64,000 nt of DNA from JACCTI01 sp038237435 (GTDB lineage Bacteria > Verrucomicrobiota > Verrucomicrobiia > Chthoniobacterales > UBA10450), in NCBI GenBank assembly GCA_038237435.1, contig JBBRYT010000001.1, positions 310,001-374,000 of the forward strand, in the 5' to 3' direction. A program made the position numbers and the translations under genes. A model generated the notes under the pieces. It saw only the letters and a program-made list of their open reading frames with translations. It searched no databases and was not told where the DNA came from. Positions 25,199 through 34,586 of this stretch are shown one piece after another; the first letter of the stretch is position 1, and each line of letters starts with the position of its first letter.

Positions 25199-27352
25199 AT
25201 GGCACACACCGAAGAAACTAAACTTCACTTTCTCGATTACTGGCGCGTCATTCGGGTGCGCTGGGTGTTGATCCTACTGGCCTTTTTTCTCGTTCTCCTC
25301 ACTGCGGCTATCGTCACGTATTTTCAGCCGCGCGAATATCAGTCCTCCGTTTTCGTCGAGGTAAAATCAACCGCGCAAAATGTTCGGATTTTCGATACGA
25401 GCAATCCGAACCTGCCCATGCACGATCCGCAACTGGCGCCGACGGTTTTTCAAGTCATCCAACGAACCGGTGTACTGTATCCGGTAATCGAAGAGCTGAA
25501 GCTACAAGACAAGTGGAACAAGAACGGCATCCGCCCCACCCGCGAACAAGCGTATCAACATCTCCGCAACAAGCTTCAGGTCGATGAAGTTCGTAACACC
25601 GATCTACTCCAGATCAGCGTCTTTAGCACGGACCCGCAGGAAGCAGCCGACATCGCGAATAAGATCGTCGCCGTTTATCAAAGCACCCGCGTCGATGAAG
25701 AAAAAGACATCATGAATCGCGCGGTCACGAGTATGAACGAGGAGGTCGAAAAGCAGAAAAAGAAGGTCGATGACTCCGCCGCGGAAGTCGCGCGTATTCG
25801 CGATCAGGAAGGCATTGTCGATTTGAATCCGGAAGGCACAGAGGACACCCAAACACCACTCAACACAATCGTCCTCAAACAGGAAACAGAAGTGAACGAA
25901 GCGGAAACGAAAGCCTCCAGTCTTTCCACCCAGCTGGATCAGATCAAGAACGTGAAGGGCGACGACCTCATGCGCATGATGCCGACGCTGAACATTCAGG
26001 ATCCGACTATTTTGAAACTTCTTCCTCTCTATCAGGAAGCGGTCGCGCAGGAAGCACTTCTGCTCAATTCGGGCCTCGGCGAAAATCATCCGAAAGTAAA
26101 ATCGCTCCGGGCGCAGAGAGACGTTTACACCAAGCAACTCGAAGGACAGGTCATGAGCATTCGCTCCGCCTTGGAAAAAAACCTCAATACCGCGCAGACC
26201 ACTGTCACGGAATCGCGCAGGCGCTTAGGGGAGATCAACCAGAAGCAGCTTAACCAAAAGAATCTCAGCGCCACTTACACGCGCGCCAAGAATTCCTACA
26301 TCAAGGAAAAAACATTGCTCGATAGCGTTCGCACCCGGGCGCAAAGCCAGACGATGGAGCTCGCCATGCCGCGCATGGCCGTCAGCGTGAAACAGATCGC
26401 GGAGCCACCGAGTTTCGCGGCCCGTCCGCGCGTCGGGTTGAATCTTGCCTTGGGAGCCTTGGTCGGTTTGATCGTCGGACTCGGTCTCGCCTTCTTCGTT
26501 GAGTATCTCGACACCAGCGTGAAGACGATGGAAGACGTCGAGAGTCTGCTTGGTGTGCCGGTGCTCGCGATCGTTCCGAAGAACATCAAACTTCTGCACA
26601 AAGAACCGGGTGACACGCCAGACGCGGAGGCTTACCGAATTTTGCGCACGAACATTGAGTTCAACCGCAAGAACCCGGAAGCGAATGCTATCTCGATGGT
26701 CAGCGGCGGACCCGGCGAAGGCAAATCTACTACCCTGGCCAATCTGGCCTTCACCTCCGCGCAAGGCGGCTACACCACACTGATCGTGGACGCGGATCTT
26801 CGCCGGCCGGTGCAACATTCGATTTTCGATCTGAGCAACAAGATCGGCCTAACGAATTATCTGACGACGGACATGCGGCTCGAAGATGTCATCCTGCCGA
26901 CTACGGTGGAAAATCTTTCCGTCCTCCCCAGCGGCATCCTGCCGTCCGATGCGGTCGGCATTCTCAATTCTCAACGCATGTCGGACATGATCGCGGAACT
27001 AAAAACGCGGTATGATATCGTCTTTTTCGATTCGCCGCCCATGCTCGGCGTGAGCGACGCCTCCGTCCTCGCGAGCGAAGTCGATCAAACAATTATCGTG
27101 GTGCAACACCGCCGTTTCCCACGCGCGATGTTGACCCGCGTGAAACAAGCCGTCCTGGGTGTCGGCGGAACTGTGCTCGGTGTTGTCCTCAACAACGTCG
27201 ATCTCAAGCACGATCAGAACTACTACTACTACACGAACTACTACGGCTACTACACGCCTCGCGACAAAGAAGCGCGCCGCGAATCTCGTCGGAGCACCGC
27301 TTCTACTACGGCCGCGAGTAACGGCTACTCGAACGACTCGGAAGAGTACTAA
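25199..27352 (+). CDS. Wzz/Wzc-type chain-length determinant fused to a BY-kinase
   Basis: A 717-residue inner-membrane tyrosine autokinase. TM1 (about 22-42) and a TM2 near 410-430 (LALGALVGLIVGLGLAFFVEY) flank a coiled-coil periplasmic domain. The cytoplasmic kinase has Walker A SGGPGEGKSTT, Walker A' LIVDADLRRP and Walker B DIVFFDSPP. The tail carries nine tyrosines in NYYYYTNYYGYYT plus a final Tyr, the autophosphorylation cluster typical of BY-kinases. Phosphorylation cycles control polymer length and export. The Wza-type partner follows directly. Confidence 0.92.
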   Translation: MAHTEETKLHFLDYWRVIRVRWVLILLAFFLVLLTAAIVTYFQPREYQSSVFVEVKSTAQNVRIFDTSNPNLPMHDPQLAPTVFQVIQRTGVLYPVIEELKLQDKWNKNGIRPTREQAYQHLRNKLQVDEVRNTDLLQISVFSTDPQEAADIANKIVAVYQSTRVDEEKDIMNRAVTSMNEEVEKQKKKVDDSAAEVARIRDQEGIVDLNPEGTEDTQTPLNTIVLKQETEVNEAETKASSLSTQLDQIKNVKGDDLMRMMPTLNIQDPTILKLLPLYQEAVAQEALLLNSGLGENHPKVKSLRAQRDVYTKQLEGQVMSIRSALEKNLNTAQTTVTESRRRLGEINQKQLNQKNLSATYTRAKNSYIKEKTLLDSVRTRAQSQTMELAMPRMAVSVKQIAEPPSFAARPRVGLNLALGALVGLIVGLGLAFFVEYLDTSVKTMEDVESLLGVPVLAIVPKNIKLLHKEPGDTPDAEAYRILRTNIEFNRKNPEANAISMVSGGPGEGKSTTLANLAFTSAQGGYTTLIVDADLRRPVQHSIFDLSNKIGLTNYLTTDMRLEDVILPTTVENLSVLPSGILPSDAVGILNSQRMSDMIAELKTRYDIVFFDSPPMLGVSDASVLASEVDQTIIVVQHRRFPRAMLTRVKQAVLGVGGTVLGVVLNNVDLKHDQNYYYYTNYYGYYTPRDKEARRESRRSTASTTAASNGYSNDSEEY

Positions 27353-27353
27353 G

Positions 27354-27905
27354 ATGCAAAAGGTTTTCGCTGTTTTCGTTGTTCTCTTCGCTGCGGCTCT
27401 TTCCGCGAAAGCACAAGCGACCTTGCGTGTCGGTGACCCGATCGAAATGAAGCTTTCTGGCGTTCCGAACGACGAGCAAATTCAGTTCAACAATACCTAC
27501 ACCGTCGACGCTACCGGGGCCGTCAATCTTCCCTACATCAACAAAGTGAGAGCAGATGGGCTAACGCCTGCGCAGTTGGCCTCTGCGATTGAAGGCGCCT
27601 ATCGCGCAAACAAGGTCTACACCAACCCCACCATCACTATCATGATGGCTGCGACTTCGCGCTTCGTTAACGTCGGCGGCGCGGTCCGCAATGCTTCACG
27701 CGTGCCTTTCACCGAAGACATGACTTTGCTGGCCGCGATTAACGCCGCCGGCGGTTTCAACGACTTCGCTGATCAACGCAAAGTGCGCGTGTTACGCGGT
27801 AGCACTGTGAAAATCTACGACATCCGCGAAGCACGGCGCGACCCATCAAAAGACATCAAGCTGCAGCCAGGCGATCGCGTAGAAGTTCCGCAGAGCTTCT
27901 TCTAG
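27354..27905 (+). CDS. Polysaccharide export protein (Wza/OPX family)
   Basis: A 183-residue exported protein with a signal peptide (to about SAKAQA). Its poly-export domain (RVGDPIEMKLSGVP... TYTVDATGAVNLPYINKV... LTPAQLASAIEGAY) is followed by one SLBB-like domain (FVNVGGAVRNASRVPF...LLAAINAAGGFNDFA). It is shorter than E. coli Wza and lacks a lipid-anchor cysteine, like the short OPX proteins that work with a separate beta-barrel. Its ATG follows the kinase stop by one base, so the two are coupled. Confidence 0.87.
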   Translation: MQKVFAVFVVLFAAALSAKAQATLRVGDPIEMKLSGVPNDEQIQFNNTYTVDATGAVNLPYINKVRADGLTPAQLASAIEGAYRANKVYTNPTITIMMAATSRFVNVGGAVRNASRVPFTEDMTLLAAINAAGGFNDFADQRKVRVLRGSTVKIYDIREARRDPSKDIKLQPGDRVEVPQSFF

Positions 27906-27908
27906 CTA

Positions 27909-28505
27909 TCACTCGTTAGGCACGGGACTTTGCTCCGTGCTGAGAATGGCGCGATGGCGCCACGCATAGCCAAGCCCGGAATAAAGCGTCAGGGCCACGG
28001 TGATAAAAACCAGGGCTCGCCCGCCGTCCTTCCAGGCGCGCAGCCACCACACTGTTTCGTCGTTTACGTAACGGAGTTCCTGCGCGGCAAGCAGCACGAG
28101 AAAAAACAGCACCGTCACGATTTGCCAGGAAGTCTTGTGTTTACCGAGCGTCTCGGCTGGCAAGATATGTCCTTGCGCACTGGCCAGTAAACGCAACCCG
28201 GTGATCAGAAAATCGCGCGCGACGAAAATCGTCGCCGCCCAAGCCGGAATCGCTCTTAGCGGCACCAGAGAAATAAACGCCGCCGCCATCATGATTTTGT
28301 CGACTAGCGGATCCATTAACTTACCGAAGTTAGTCACGAACCGATAACGGCGCGCAATTTCCCCATCAAAGAAATCGGTGATGCCCGCGACGATGAACAA
28401 AACGAGCGCGAGCGTTCGGCCAAATTGCCACCTCGAATTGAGCGCGAAGACAAAACAGATCGTGAGCCCGAGACGGCTGAGCGTAAGACGATTCGCCCAG
28501 TTCAT
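27909..28505 (-). CDS. pgsA: CDP-diacylglycerol-glycerol-3-phosphate 3-phosphatidyltransferase
   Basis: A 198-residue membrane enzyme of anionic phospholipid synthesis. The CDP-alcohol phosphatidyltransferase motif D-x2-DG-x2-AR-x8-G-x3-D-x3-D is complete in DFFDGEIARRY...FGKLMDPLVD. Six hydrophobic segments fit the family. The ATG at 28505 overlaps the moaE stop (ATGA). The protein ends in PNE with TGA, and the dispersed repeat supplies both the last codons and part of the stop. Confidence 0.92.
   Translation of the reverse strand: MNWANRLTLSRLGLTICFVFALNSRWQFGRTLALVLFIVAGITDFFDGEIARRYRFVTNFGKLMDPLVDKIMMAAAFISLVPLRAIPAWAATIFVARDFLITGLRLLASAQGHILPAETLGKHKTSWQIVTVLFFLVLLAAQELRYVNDETVWWLRAWKDGGRALVFITVALTLYSGLGYAWRHRAILSTEQSPVPNE
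27911..27920 (-). repeat. Dispersed 10-mer at the end of pgsA
   Basis: Exact copy preceded by G, read as the final PNE; its last base begins the TGA stop. Confidence 0.92.
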
Positions 28506-28903
28506 ACCGATGCCAGGACGAGTCGGGGGTGTTTCCAAATCGGCGCGCGTTTTTTTAGTTCATCCACCAGCCACTGCGCCGCACGAAACGCTTCCGCGCG
28601 ATGACGACTACCCACGCGAACAAAGAGCGAGGGTTCGCCGACCGGAACAAATCCGATCCGATGATGAACAATGATCTGCATTAATTCGAAACGCGTGGCG
28701 CCTTCTTCAGCTATCGCACGCAACTGATGTTCCGCCATGGCGCGATGCGCCTCGTAATCGATGCCGCTGATTTCCGCGTCGCCTTCGGTGGCGCGGACCA
28801 CGCCCCAGAAATCCACCACTCCACCAGTCTCACCCGCACCATATCCATCTGGCGCGACGAGCGCGTTTTCCGTAAGCAAAACTTCACAGACGGGATGAGC
28901 CAT
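28502..28903 (-). CDS. moaE: Molybdopterin synthase catalytic subunit
   Basis: A 133-residue MoaE that inserts sulfur into precursor Z. GGVVDFWGVVRATEGD near the start, IDYEAHRAMAEHQLRAI, IIVHHRIGFVPVGEPSLFVRVGSRHRAEAF and the C-terminal LKKRAPIWKHP containing the catalytic Lys are all present. No moaD is visible beside it. Its start lies only 24 bp from the divergent gnd start, so both promoters must be very compact or overlap coding sequence. Confidence 0.92.
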   Translation of the reverse strand: MAHPVCEVLLTENALVAPDGYGAGETGGVVDFWGVVRATEGDAEISGIDYEAHRAMAEHQLRAIAEEGATRFELMQIIVHHRIGFVPVGEPSLFVRVGSRHRAEAFRAAQWLVDELKKRAPIWKHPRLVLASV

Positions 28904-28927
28904 GCGTGCTAGATACCAATACCCAAA

Positions 28928-30406
28928 GTGAATTCGAAGCAATGTGATATTGGCCTCATCGGTCTCGCCGTCATGGGCGAGAATCTTGTTCTCAACATCG
29001 AATCGAAGGGATTCTCTGTTGCTGTCTTCAATCGCACCACCGAGGTGACGGAGAAATTCGCCGCGACCAAAGCGAAAGGAAAAAACATCGTCCCGACAAA
29101 GACGATGGAGGAATTTGTGGCCGCGCTCGCGCGTCCACGCAAAGCCATGATCATGGTAAAGGCCGGTGCACCGGTCGACGCCGTCATTAGCCAACTGACC
29201 CCACTTCTCGAAAAAGGAGACGTCATTATTGACGGCGGCAATTCGCTTTTTACCGACACACAACGGCGCTGCAAGGATTTGGAAGCGCGCGGATTCCACT
29301 TCATCGGCTCCGGCGTTTCCGGCGGCGAAGAAGGCGCGCTCAAGGGCCCTTCCCTTATGCCGGGCGGCACGCGCGAAGGTTGGGAGTTAATCAAACCGAT
29401 TTTCCTAAAGATCGCCGCGCAAGTGAATGGCGAACCTTGCTGCCGCTACATGGGCCCGGACGGCGCTGGCCATTACGTCAAGATGGTGCACAACGGCATC
29501 GAGTACGGCGACATGCAGTTGATCTGCGAATCGTACGCCATTCTGAAAGACGCGCTCGACCTTACGACTGATGAACTGGCGGAAATTTTCGGAGAGTGGA
29601 ATCGCGGTGCGCTGGAAAGTTATCTGATCGAAATCACCGCGGAAATTTTTCGCAAGAAAGATCCCGAGACCGGTAAACCGCTCGTTGATGTGATTCTCGA
29701 CAAGGCAGGCCAAAAGGGCACTGGCCTTTGGACGCTGCAATCCGCTCTGGAACGGTCGGTTGTCATTTCCACCATCAACGCCGCGGTGGAAGCGCGCGTT
29801 ATTTCCTCCCGCAAGGACGAACGCGTGGCCGCCTCGAAAATTCTTCCACAACCCGAACCAAAGAAATTCAGCGGCGATCGCAAGCAACTCATTCAGGCGG
29901 TGCATGACGCGCTTTACGCTTCGAAAATTGTTTCCTACGCCCAAGGCATGGAGTTGTTAGGCGCCGCCAGCGCTACTTACAATTGGAGTCTTAATTTCGG
30001 CGACATCGCCACCATCTGGCGCGGCGGTTGCATCATTCGCGCGAAGTTTTTAGACCGCATCGTCGAGGCCTACGCGCGCGATTCGAAACTGCACAATCTC
30101 CTGCTCGATTCCTACTTCCGCGACATCATCGCCAAGACGCAACAGAACTGGCGCGTTGCAGTTTCCGCCGCTATCGAGCACGCCGTCGCCGCACCAGCGT
30201 TCAGCGCATCACTCGCCTACTTCGACAGCTATCGCTCGGCGCGATTGCCCTCGAATTTGTTGCAAGCGCAACGCGATTTCTTCGGTGCCCACACTTACGA
30301 GCGCGTCGACAAGCCCGGTGTTTTCCACACCGAGTGGCTGGAATCAGATCACCAATCGACCGAAAAAACTGCGACGCCTAAGAAGCCGTCACGCGCTGGA
30401 GAATAA
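28928..30406 (+). CDS. gnd: 6-phosphogluconate dehydrogenase, decarboxylating
   Basis: A 492-residue enzyme of the oxidative pentose phosphate pathway that makes ribulose 5-phosphate, CO2 and NADPH. The Rossmann start IGLIGLAVMGENLVLNI, SGVSGGEEGALKGPSLMPGG and YVKMVHNGIEYGDMQL (catalytic Lys) are diagnostic, and the C-terminal helical domain is complete. It starts with GTG at 28928. The length matches the long, homodimeric form. Confidence 0.95.
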   Translation: MNSKQCDIGLIGLAVMGENLVLNIESKGFSVAVFNRTTEVTEKFAATKAKGKNIVPTKTMEEFVAALARPRKAMIMVKAGAPVDAVISQLTPLLEKGDVIIDGGNSLFTDTQRRCKDLEARGFHFIGSGVSGGEEGALKGPSLMPGGTREGWELIKPIFLKIAAQVNGEPCCRYMGPDGAGHYVKMVHNGIEYGDMQLICESYAILKDALDLTTDELAEIFGEWNRGALESYLIEITAEIFRKKDPETGKPLVDVILDKAGQKGTGLWTLQSALERSVVISTINAAVEARVISSRKDERVAASKILPQPEPKKFSGDRKQLIQAVHDALYASKIVSYAQGMELLGAASATYNWSLNFGDIATIWRGGCIIRAKFLDRIVEAYARDSKLHNLLLDSYFRDIIAKTQQNWRVAVSAAIEHAVAAPAFSASLAYFDSYRSARLPSNLLQAQRDFFGAHTYERVDKPGVFHTEWLESDHQSTEKTATPKKPSRAGE

Positions 30407-30414
30407 GAGGGGCC

Positions 30415-33400
30415 TCAATGAAAATCGTGCGACTCGCTTCCGCCGATTTGTGCGTGCTCGAGCGGTTTGATATTTCGCGTTTTGATTAACACCACGTTCT
30501 CGGTGTTTTGCACTTCGCCCTCAATGAGCAGAAACGGCTCTTCCGTAATCAGCAATCGCAGTTTCTCGAACAGGTCCGGTTCCACGATCGCGTTCGAAAC
30601 ACCGGTCTCATCTTCCAGACTGATAAAGACAAAACCCTTCGCCGTCCCGGGACGCTGACGACAAATCACATTACCGGCGATCTGCACGATTGATCCGTGC
30701 CGAGCCTTCGGCAGATCGATCGCGCGCCACGCCTCCGGCAATTCCGCGCGCAACAATTTCATCGGATGCGGACCAGTCGTTAGGCTCATCGTTTCGTAAT
30801 CAGCCTCCACTCGCTCCGGCATCGTCATGCGCGCGAGTGGCGATTTTTGTTGCGCGGCCCGCGGTTGGCCCGCCGTCGTCAATAAATCGTCGCAGCGCAT
30901 CTCTTCCACTTCCCAGAGCGCATTGCGTCGATGTTCGCTGAAAGAATTGAAGGCACCCAATAACGCAAGCGTCCGCAATTCTTCTTTCGTCAACGGCACG
31001 CGTTTTCGGAAATCATCCAGGGAAGAGAACGATTGCGCCTTCCGTTGCCTAACGAGTTCTTCACCGTGCTCACGCCGCAATCCGTTCACCACACAAAAGC
31101 CGAGGCGAATGGTGTCGTCGGAAATGACGGTGCAATTCCATTCCGATTGCGCCACGCAGATCGGCAAAGTTTTCACATCGTGCCGGCTCGCGTCTTTCAC
31201 CAACGTAGCCGAGCTGTAAAAACCCATCGGCTGATTGTTCAGCAGGCTGGCGAAAAACTCCGGGGCGCGATGCACTTTCAAATACGCGCTGCCGTAGGCG
31301 AGAATGGCAAAACTGATCGCGTGCGATTCCGGAAATCCGTAGAGCGCGAACGACGTGATCGATTGCATGATCTTGTCGATTACTTCCGGCGGCACATTTT
31401 TTCGCGTCATGGCGGCGCGTAATTTTACGCTCACCTTATTCATCCGCTCCTCCGAGCGATGAAAGCTGAGGGCACGTCGCAGTTCTTCCGCTTCCGTGCC
31501 GGAAAAATCTGCCGCGACCATGGCGATCTTCAGCATCTGCTCCTGAAACAGTGGGACGCCCAGGGTTCGTTTTAAAATTGGCTCCAGTTCCGGCAGAAAA
31601 TACGTCACCGCCTCGCGACCGGCGCGGCGATTGAGATACGGATGAACCATGTCGCCTTGAATCGGCCCCGGCCGAATGATCGCCACTTCGATGACGATGT
31701 CGTAGAAACATTCCGGCTTCAGCCGCGGCAGGGTCGCCATCTGCGCGCGGCTCTCGATTTGAAAAACCCCGATGGTATCCGCCTTTTGCATCATGGCGAA
31801 AGTCGCCAGGTCATCTTTTGGAAGATGCGCCAGATCGAGCGGCCGCCCGCGTTCGCGACAAAGTTCAAACGTATCTTGCATAACCGACATCATGCCCAGG
31901 CCTAACAAGTCCACTTTCACGATCCCGAGATCTTCACAATCATCCTTGTCCCATTGCGCGACGACACGGCCTGGCATGGATGCGTTTTCCAGAGGCACGA
32001 ATGAGCTGAGTCGGTCGCGGCAAATAATCATCCCACCGGAATGCTGCCCCAGATGCCGCGGCAATCCGTAGATGCTTTCGTAAAGCCTAACGAATGCTGG
32101 CATGCGCGGATGTTCTTTCGGCAAGCCGGCCTGTTGGATCTGCGCTTCCAGATCCATCGTGTGTGGAAAATCGCCGTTAGCGAAAAGATGCGAGAAGCGA
32201 TCGAGGATGTGCGGAGAAAAATTTAGCGCCTTGCCGATCTCGCGCGCCGCGCTCCGGCCACGATAAGTGATGACGTTCGCCGTCATGGCCGCGCCATGTT
32301 TGCCGTAACGACGATAAATTTCCTGGATGACACTTTCGCGCCGATCGCCGCTCGGCAGATCGAGATCGATATCGGGCCAGCCTTTGCGGCTTTCGCTCAG
32401 AAACCGCTCGAAGACGAGATTGTTGCTCACCGGATCGACCGGTGTGATTCCGAGACAAAAACAAACCGCGCTGTTCGCTGCGCTCCCACGCCCCTGCACC
32501 ATGACGTTGTGCTCGCGACAGAAATTTACGATGTCCCAAACGATGAGGAAGTAACCGGAAAAACCTAGGCGAGTGATGAGCGACAATTCTTCTTCCAGTT
32601 GTCGCCGCACTTTCACGCTGATCGCTGCGTAACGTTGCTGCGCGCCGAACCAAGTGATGGTACGCAAAAAAGAATCCATCGAATGACCGTCCGGGACGGA
32701 AAAATCCGGAAAGGCATAACCGATATTTTCCAGCGAAAACTCAAGCCGATCGGCCAGACGCTCCGTGTTTGTGATTGCCTCCGGCAGATCGCGAAAGAGT
32801 TCCCGCATTTCGGCGTCGCTCTTCAAATGCCGCTCGGCATTTTGCGTGAGCAATTTGCCCGCAGCATCCAGATGCGTGTGTTCGCGAATGCAGGTGAAAA
32901 CATCCAAAACTTCGCGTTCGCGTCGCGTGGCGTAGTGCACGCCGTTCGTCGCGATGATTGGCAGGCAAAGTTGCCCTGCCAGATCAATCAGTTGGCGATT
33001 CGTTTTTTCTTCACCACGAACGAAGTGTCGCTGAATTTCGACGTAGACGTTTTTACCTTCGAAAGCACTCGTTAGGCGCGCCGAATGCGACATGCAGGCG
33101 TTCCCCAGAAGAGCAACCAGTCCTTCCCTGAACCGTGGCAGTTCATTCCACTGCACGGCGCATTGGCCTTTAACTTTGCTGCGTAGGTGCGCTTCGGTCA
33201 GAAGCGAACAGAGGTTGGCGTAACCATTTTTCGTGGCGACGAGAACCGGCAGAACACTGCCGTCTTCCATGGTCAGCTCACAACCGACGATTGGCCGCAC
33301 GCAGCACTCGCGTGCTTTGACGGAAAATCGCTGCGCACCGTAAACGCCGTTGCGATCGAGCAACGCGACCGCCGGTAATTTCAATTCGCCGGCGACTTCC

Positions 33401-33474
33401 GCGATCTGCTCGGGAAAAGATCCGCCGCGAAGAAAACTAAACGCGCTGCCGGCATGAAGTTCGACGTAAGCCAT
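30415..33474 (-). CDS. dnaE2: Error-prone DNA polymerase III alpha subunit (DnaE2/ImuC)
   Basis: A 1019-residue family C polymerase of the short, DnaE2 type. Its N-terminal PHP domain (YVELHAGSAFSFLRGGSFPE) is followed by the palm with catalytic acids in WPDIDLDLPSGDRRE. LFQEQMLKIAMVAADF and an OB fold near the end (IVQIAGNVICRQRPGTAKGF) come next. It lacks the long C-terminal replisome-binding tail of DnaE1. DnaE2 does damage-induced translesion synthesis with ImuA and ImuB. Here it follows the C-terminal half of imuB by 12 bp. Two exact repeats are read as LTS and LVR. Confidence 0.93.
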   Translation of the reverse strand: MAYVELHAGSAFSFLRGGSFPEQIAEVAGELKLPAVALLDRNGVYGAQRFSVKARECCVRPIVGCELTMEDGSVLPVLVATKNGYANLCSLLTEAHLRSKVKGQCAVQWNELPRFREGLVALLGNACMSHSARLTSAFEGKNVYVEIQRHFVRGEEKTNRQLIDLAGQLCLPIIATNGVHYATRREREVLDVFTCIREHTHLDAAGKLLTQNAERHLKSDAEMRELFRDLPEAITNTERLADRLEFSLENIGYAFPDFSVPDGHSMDSFLRTITWFGAQQRYAAISVKVRRQLEEELSLITRLGFSGYFLIVWDIVNFCREHNVMVQGRGSAANSAVCFCLGITPVDPVSNNLVFERFLSESRKGWPDIDLDLPSGDRRESVIQEIYRRYGKHGAAMTANVITYRGRSAAREIGKALNFSPHILDRFSHLFANGDFPHTMDLEAQIQQAGLPKEHPRMPAFVRLYESIYGLPRHLGQHSGGMIICRDRLSSFVPLENASMPGRVVAQWDKDDCEDLGIVKVDLLGLGMMSVMQDTFELCRERGRPLDLAHLPKDDLATFAMMQKADTIGVFQIESRAQMATLPRLKPECFYDIVIEVAIIRPGPIQGDMVHPYLNRRAGREAVTYFLPELEPILKRTLGVPLFQEQMLKIAMVAADFSGTEAEELRRALSFHRSEERMNKVSVKLRAAMTRKNVPPEVIDKIMQSITSFALYGFPESHAISFAILAYGSAYLKVHRAPEFFASLLNNQPMGFYSSATLVKDASRHDVKTLPICVAQSEWNCTVISDDTIRLGFCVVNGLRREHGEELVRQRKAQSFSSLDDFRKRVPLTKEELRTLALLGAFNSFSEHRRNALWEVEEMRCDDLLTTAGQPRAAQQKSPLARMTMPERVEADYETMSLTTGPHPMKLLRAELPEAWRAIDLPKARHGSIVQIAGNVICRQRPGTAKGFVFISLEDETGVSNAIVEPDLFEKLRLLITEEPFLLIEGEVQNTENVVLIKTRNIKPLEHAQIGGSESHDFH
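31048..31057 (+). repeat. Dispersed 10-mer CCTAACGAGT
   Basis: Exact copy preceded by G, read as LVR in the minus-strand dnaE2 gene. Confidence 0.9.
33067..33076 (-). repeat. Dispersed 10-mer CCTAACGAGT
   Basis: Exact copy preceded by G, read as LTS in dnaE2. Confidence 0.9.
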
Positions 33475-33486
33475 GGCGCGCTCATC

Positions 33487-34458
33487 TCAGTCGTAAATGC
33501 CGTCGAGCTGCCACGACTCGTTAGACTCGTGACAACGGCAGATGGTACCGTTCTCCAATTCGACATCCCACTCCGCGCGCGACCACGATTTTTTATCCCA
33601 CCAATTTCCCGAAAGGAAATACGGCCCGTCGTGCTGCACAACTTCGTCATTGGCTTCGCTAGTGCGCAGATGGCGCGGCTTGTTTTCTTCGAGTAAGACC
33701 GTCGCCGAGGAAGCAGGGCGAAAACGTCGCAGCGCCACGCAGGGCGGCGGCGTGATATTTAACGACTCGTTAGGCAATTCCCACCCGAACGGCTCCATGC
33801 GAAATGTGTCCGACCGATAGGTGTCTTCTAAAAACGGCGTGCCGACACGATCGGCGCCGAGCAAGCCAACCAACTGCGCCAGCGTTTCCGAAAGTTGCGC
33901 CGGATCACGCAGCGCCGTTTCAAACAAGCTGAATTGCTGCCGCGTAGGTTTAGTTGGGAGGGCTTCGAGCGAGACAGCCACGATCGGCGCGGTCGAAGTG
34001 AAATTTTCCAGATGCGTATGCAGCATCCGAAAGAGCGTTCCGATGTTATTGCTCGGCTGCGGAATTTTGAAAACGCGTTCGTAGGAATTCTTATCGCTGA
34101 AGGCGATGTGCAGCTTCAGTTCCTGCGCGACCAGATAGTGCGCGTCGAAGCGCACGGCGAATTGCTCGAGAAAACGACGCAGCATGAAGAGGAGTGGCTC
34201 ACTCGTCTCGACTTCGTTTTCGAATTCGAACGATTCGACGAATAATTCCGGCGGCTCGACCAACTTCAACAGTCGCGTCGCTTTTCCATTGGCGCGTTCC
34301 CACATCCGCACCGCTTCGGTCCCGAGACGACGGGCCACCTCTTCTTTTTCCAGCGCAGCAAATTGGCCTAACGAGTGGATGCCCCACTTATGCAGGATCG
34401 CGATGATGCGTGAAATTTCTACGGCCTGAGTGGCGGCTTTCGTCTTCGAAACACTCAT
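33487..34458 (-). CDS. imuB: ImuB, C-terminal half (HhH, little-finger and C-terminal domains)
   Basis: A 323-residue protein matching only the second half of ImuB. It starts near the helix-hairpin-helix (IIAILHKWGIHSLGQFAAL), continues through the little-finger-like region, and ends with the conserved ImuB tail: GPYFLSGNWWDKKSWSRAEWDV and WQLDGIYD. The palm domain is missing here and occurs as a separate gene at 43544-44065. The ATG at 34458 follows GAGAAGG almost directly, so translation is plausible. It lies directly upstream of dnaE2, the usual partner. No LexA-type operator is visible upstream; a 30-bp inverted repeat is. Confidence 0.85.
   Translation of the reverse strand: MSVSKTKAATQAVEISRIIAILHKWGIHSLGQFAALEKEEVARRLGTEAVRMWERANGKATRLLKLVEPPELFVESFEFENEVETSEPLLFMLRRFLEQFAVRFDAHYLVAQELKLHIAFSDKNSYERVFKIPQPSNNIGTLFRMLHTHLENFTSTAPIVAVSLEALPTKPTRQQFSLFETALRDPAQLSETLAQLVGLLGADRVGTPFLEDTYRSDTFRMEPFGWELPNESLNITPPPCVALRRFRPASSATVLLEENKPRHLRTSEANDEVVQHDGPYFLSGNWWDKKSWSRAEWDVELENGTICRCHESNESWQLDGIYD
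33765..33774 (-). repeat. Dispersed 10-mer CCTAACGAGT
   Basis: Exact copy preceded by G, read as PNE in the imuB C-half. Confidence 0.9.
34367..34376 (+). repeat. Dispersed 10-mer CCTAACGAGT
   Basis: Exact copy preceded by G, read as SLG in the HhH region of the imuB C-half. Confidence 0.9.
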
Positions 34459-34468
34459 ACCTTCTCAA

Positions 34469-34577
34469 CGTGTCATCCTGAGCGCAGCGAAGGATCTCGC
34501 ACTGGCAGCTGCGGCTCGGCATTTAAGAAAACATTGTCTGTTAATGTGAGATCCTTCGCTGCGCTCAGGATGACACG
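34469..34577. repeat. 30-bp perfect inverted repeat of the TCATCCTGAGC/GAAGGATCT type
   Basis: Arms at 34469-34498 and 34548-34577 are perfect reverse complements with a 49-nt spacer. The core TCATCCTGAGCGCAGCGAAG resembles a short intergenic sequence repeated in many bacterial genomes. It can fold as a large hairpin between the W-x-DP repeat gene and the imuB C-half, acting as a terminator or marking a rearrangement edge. Confidence 0.85.
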
Positions 34578-34586
34578 CCCGGGAGC

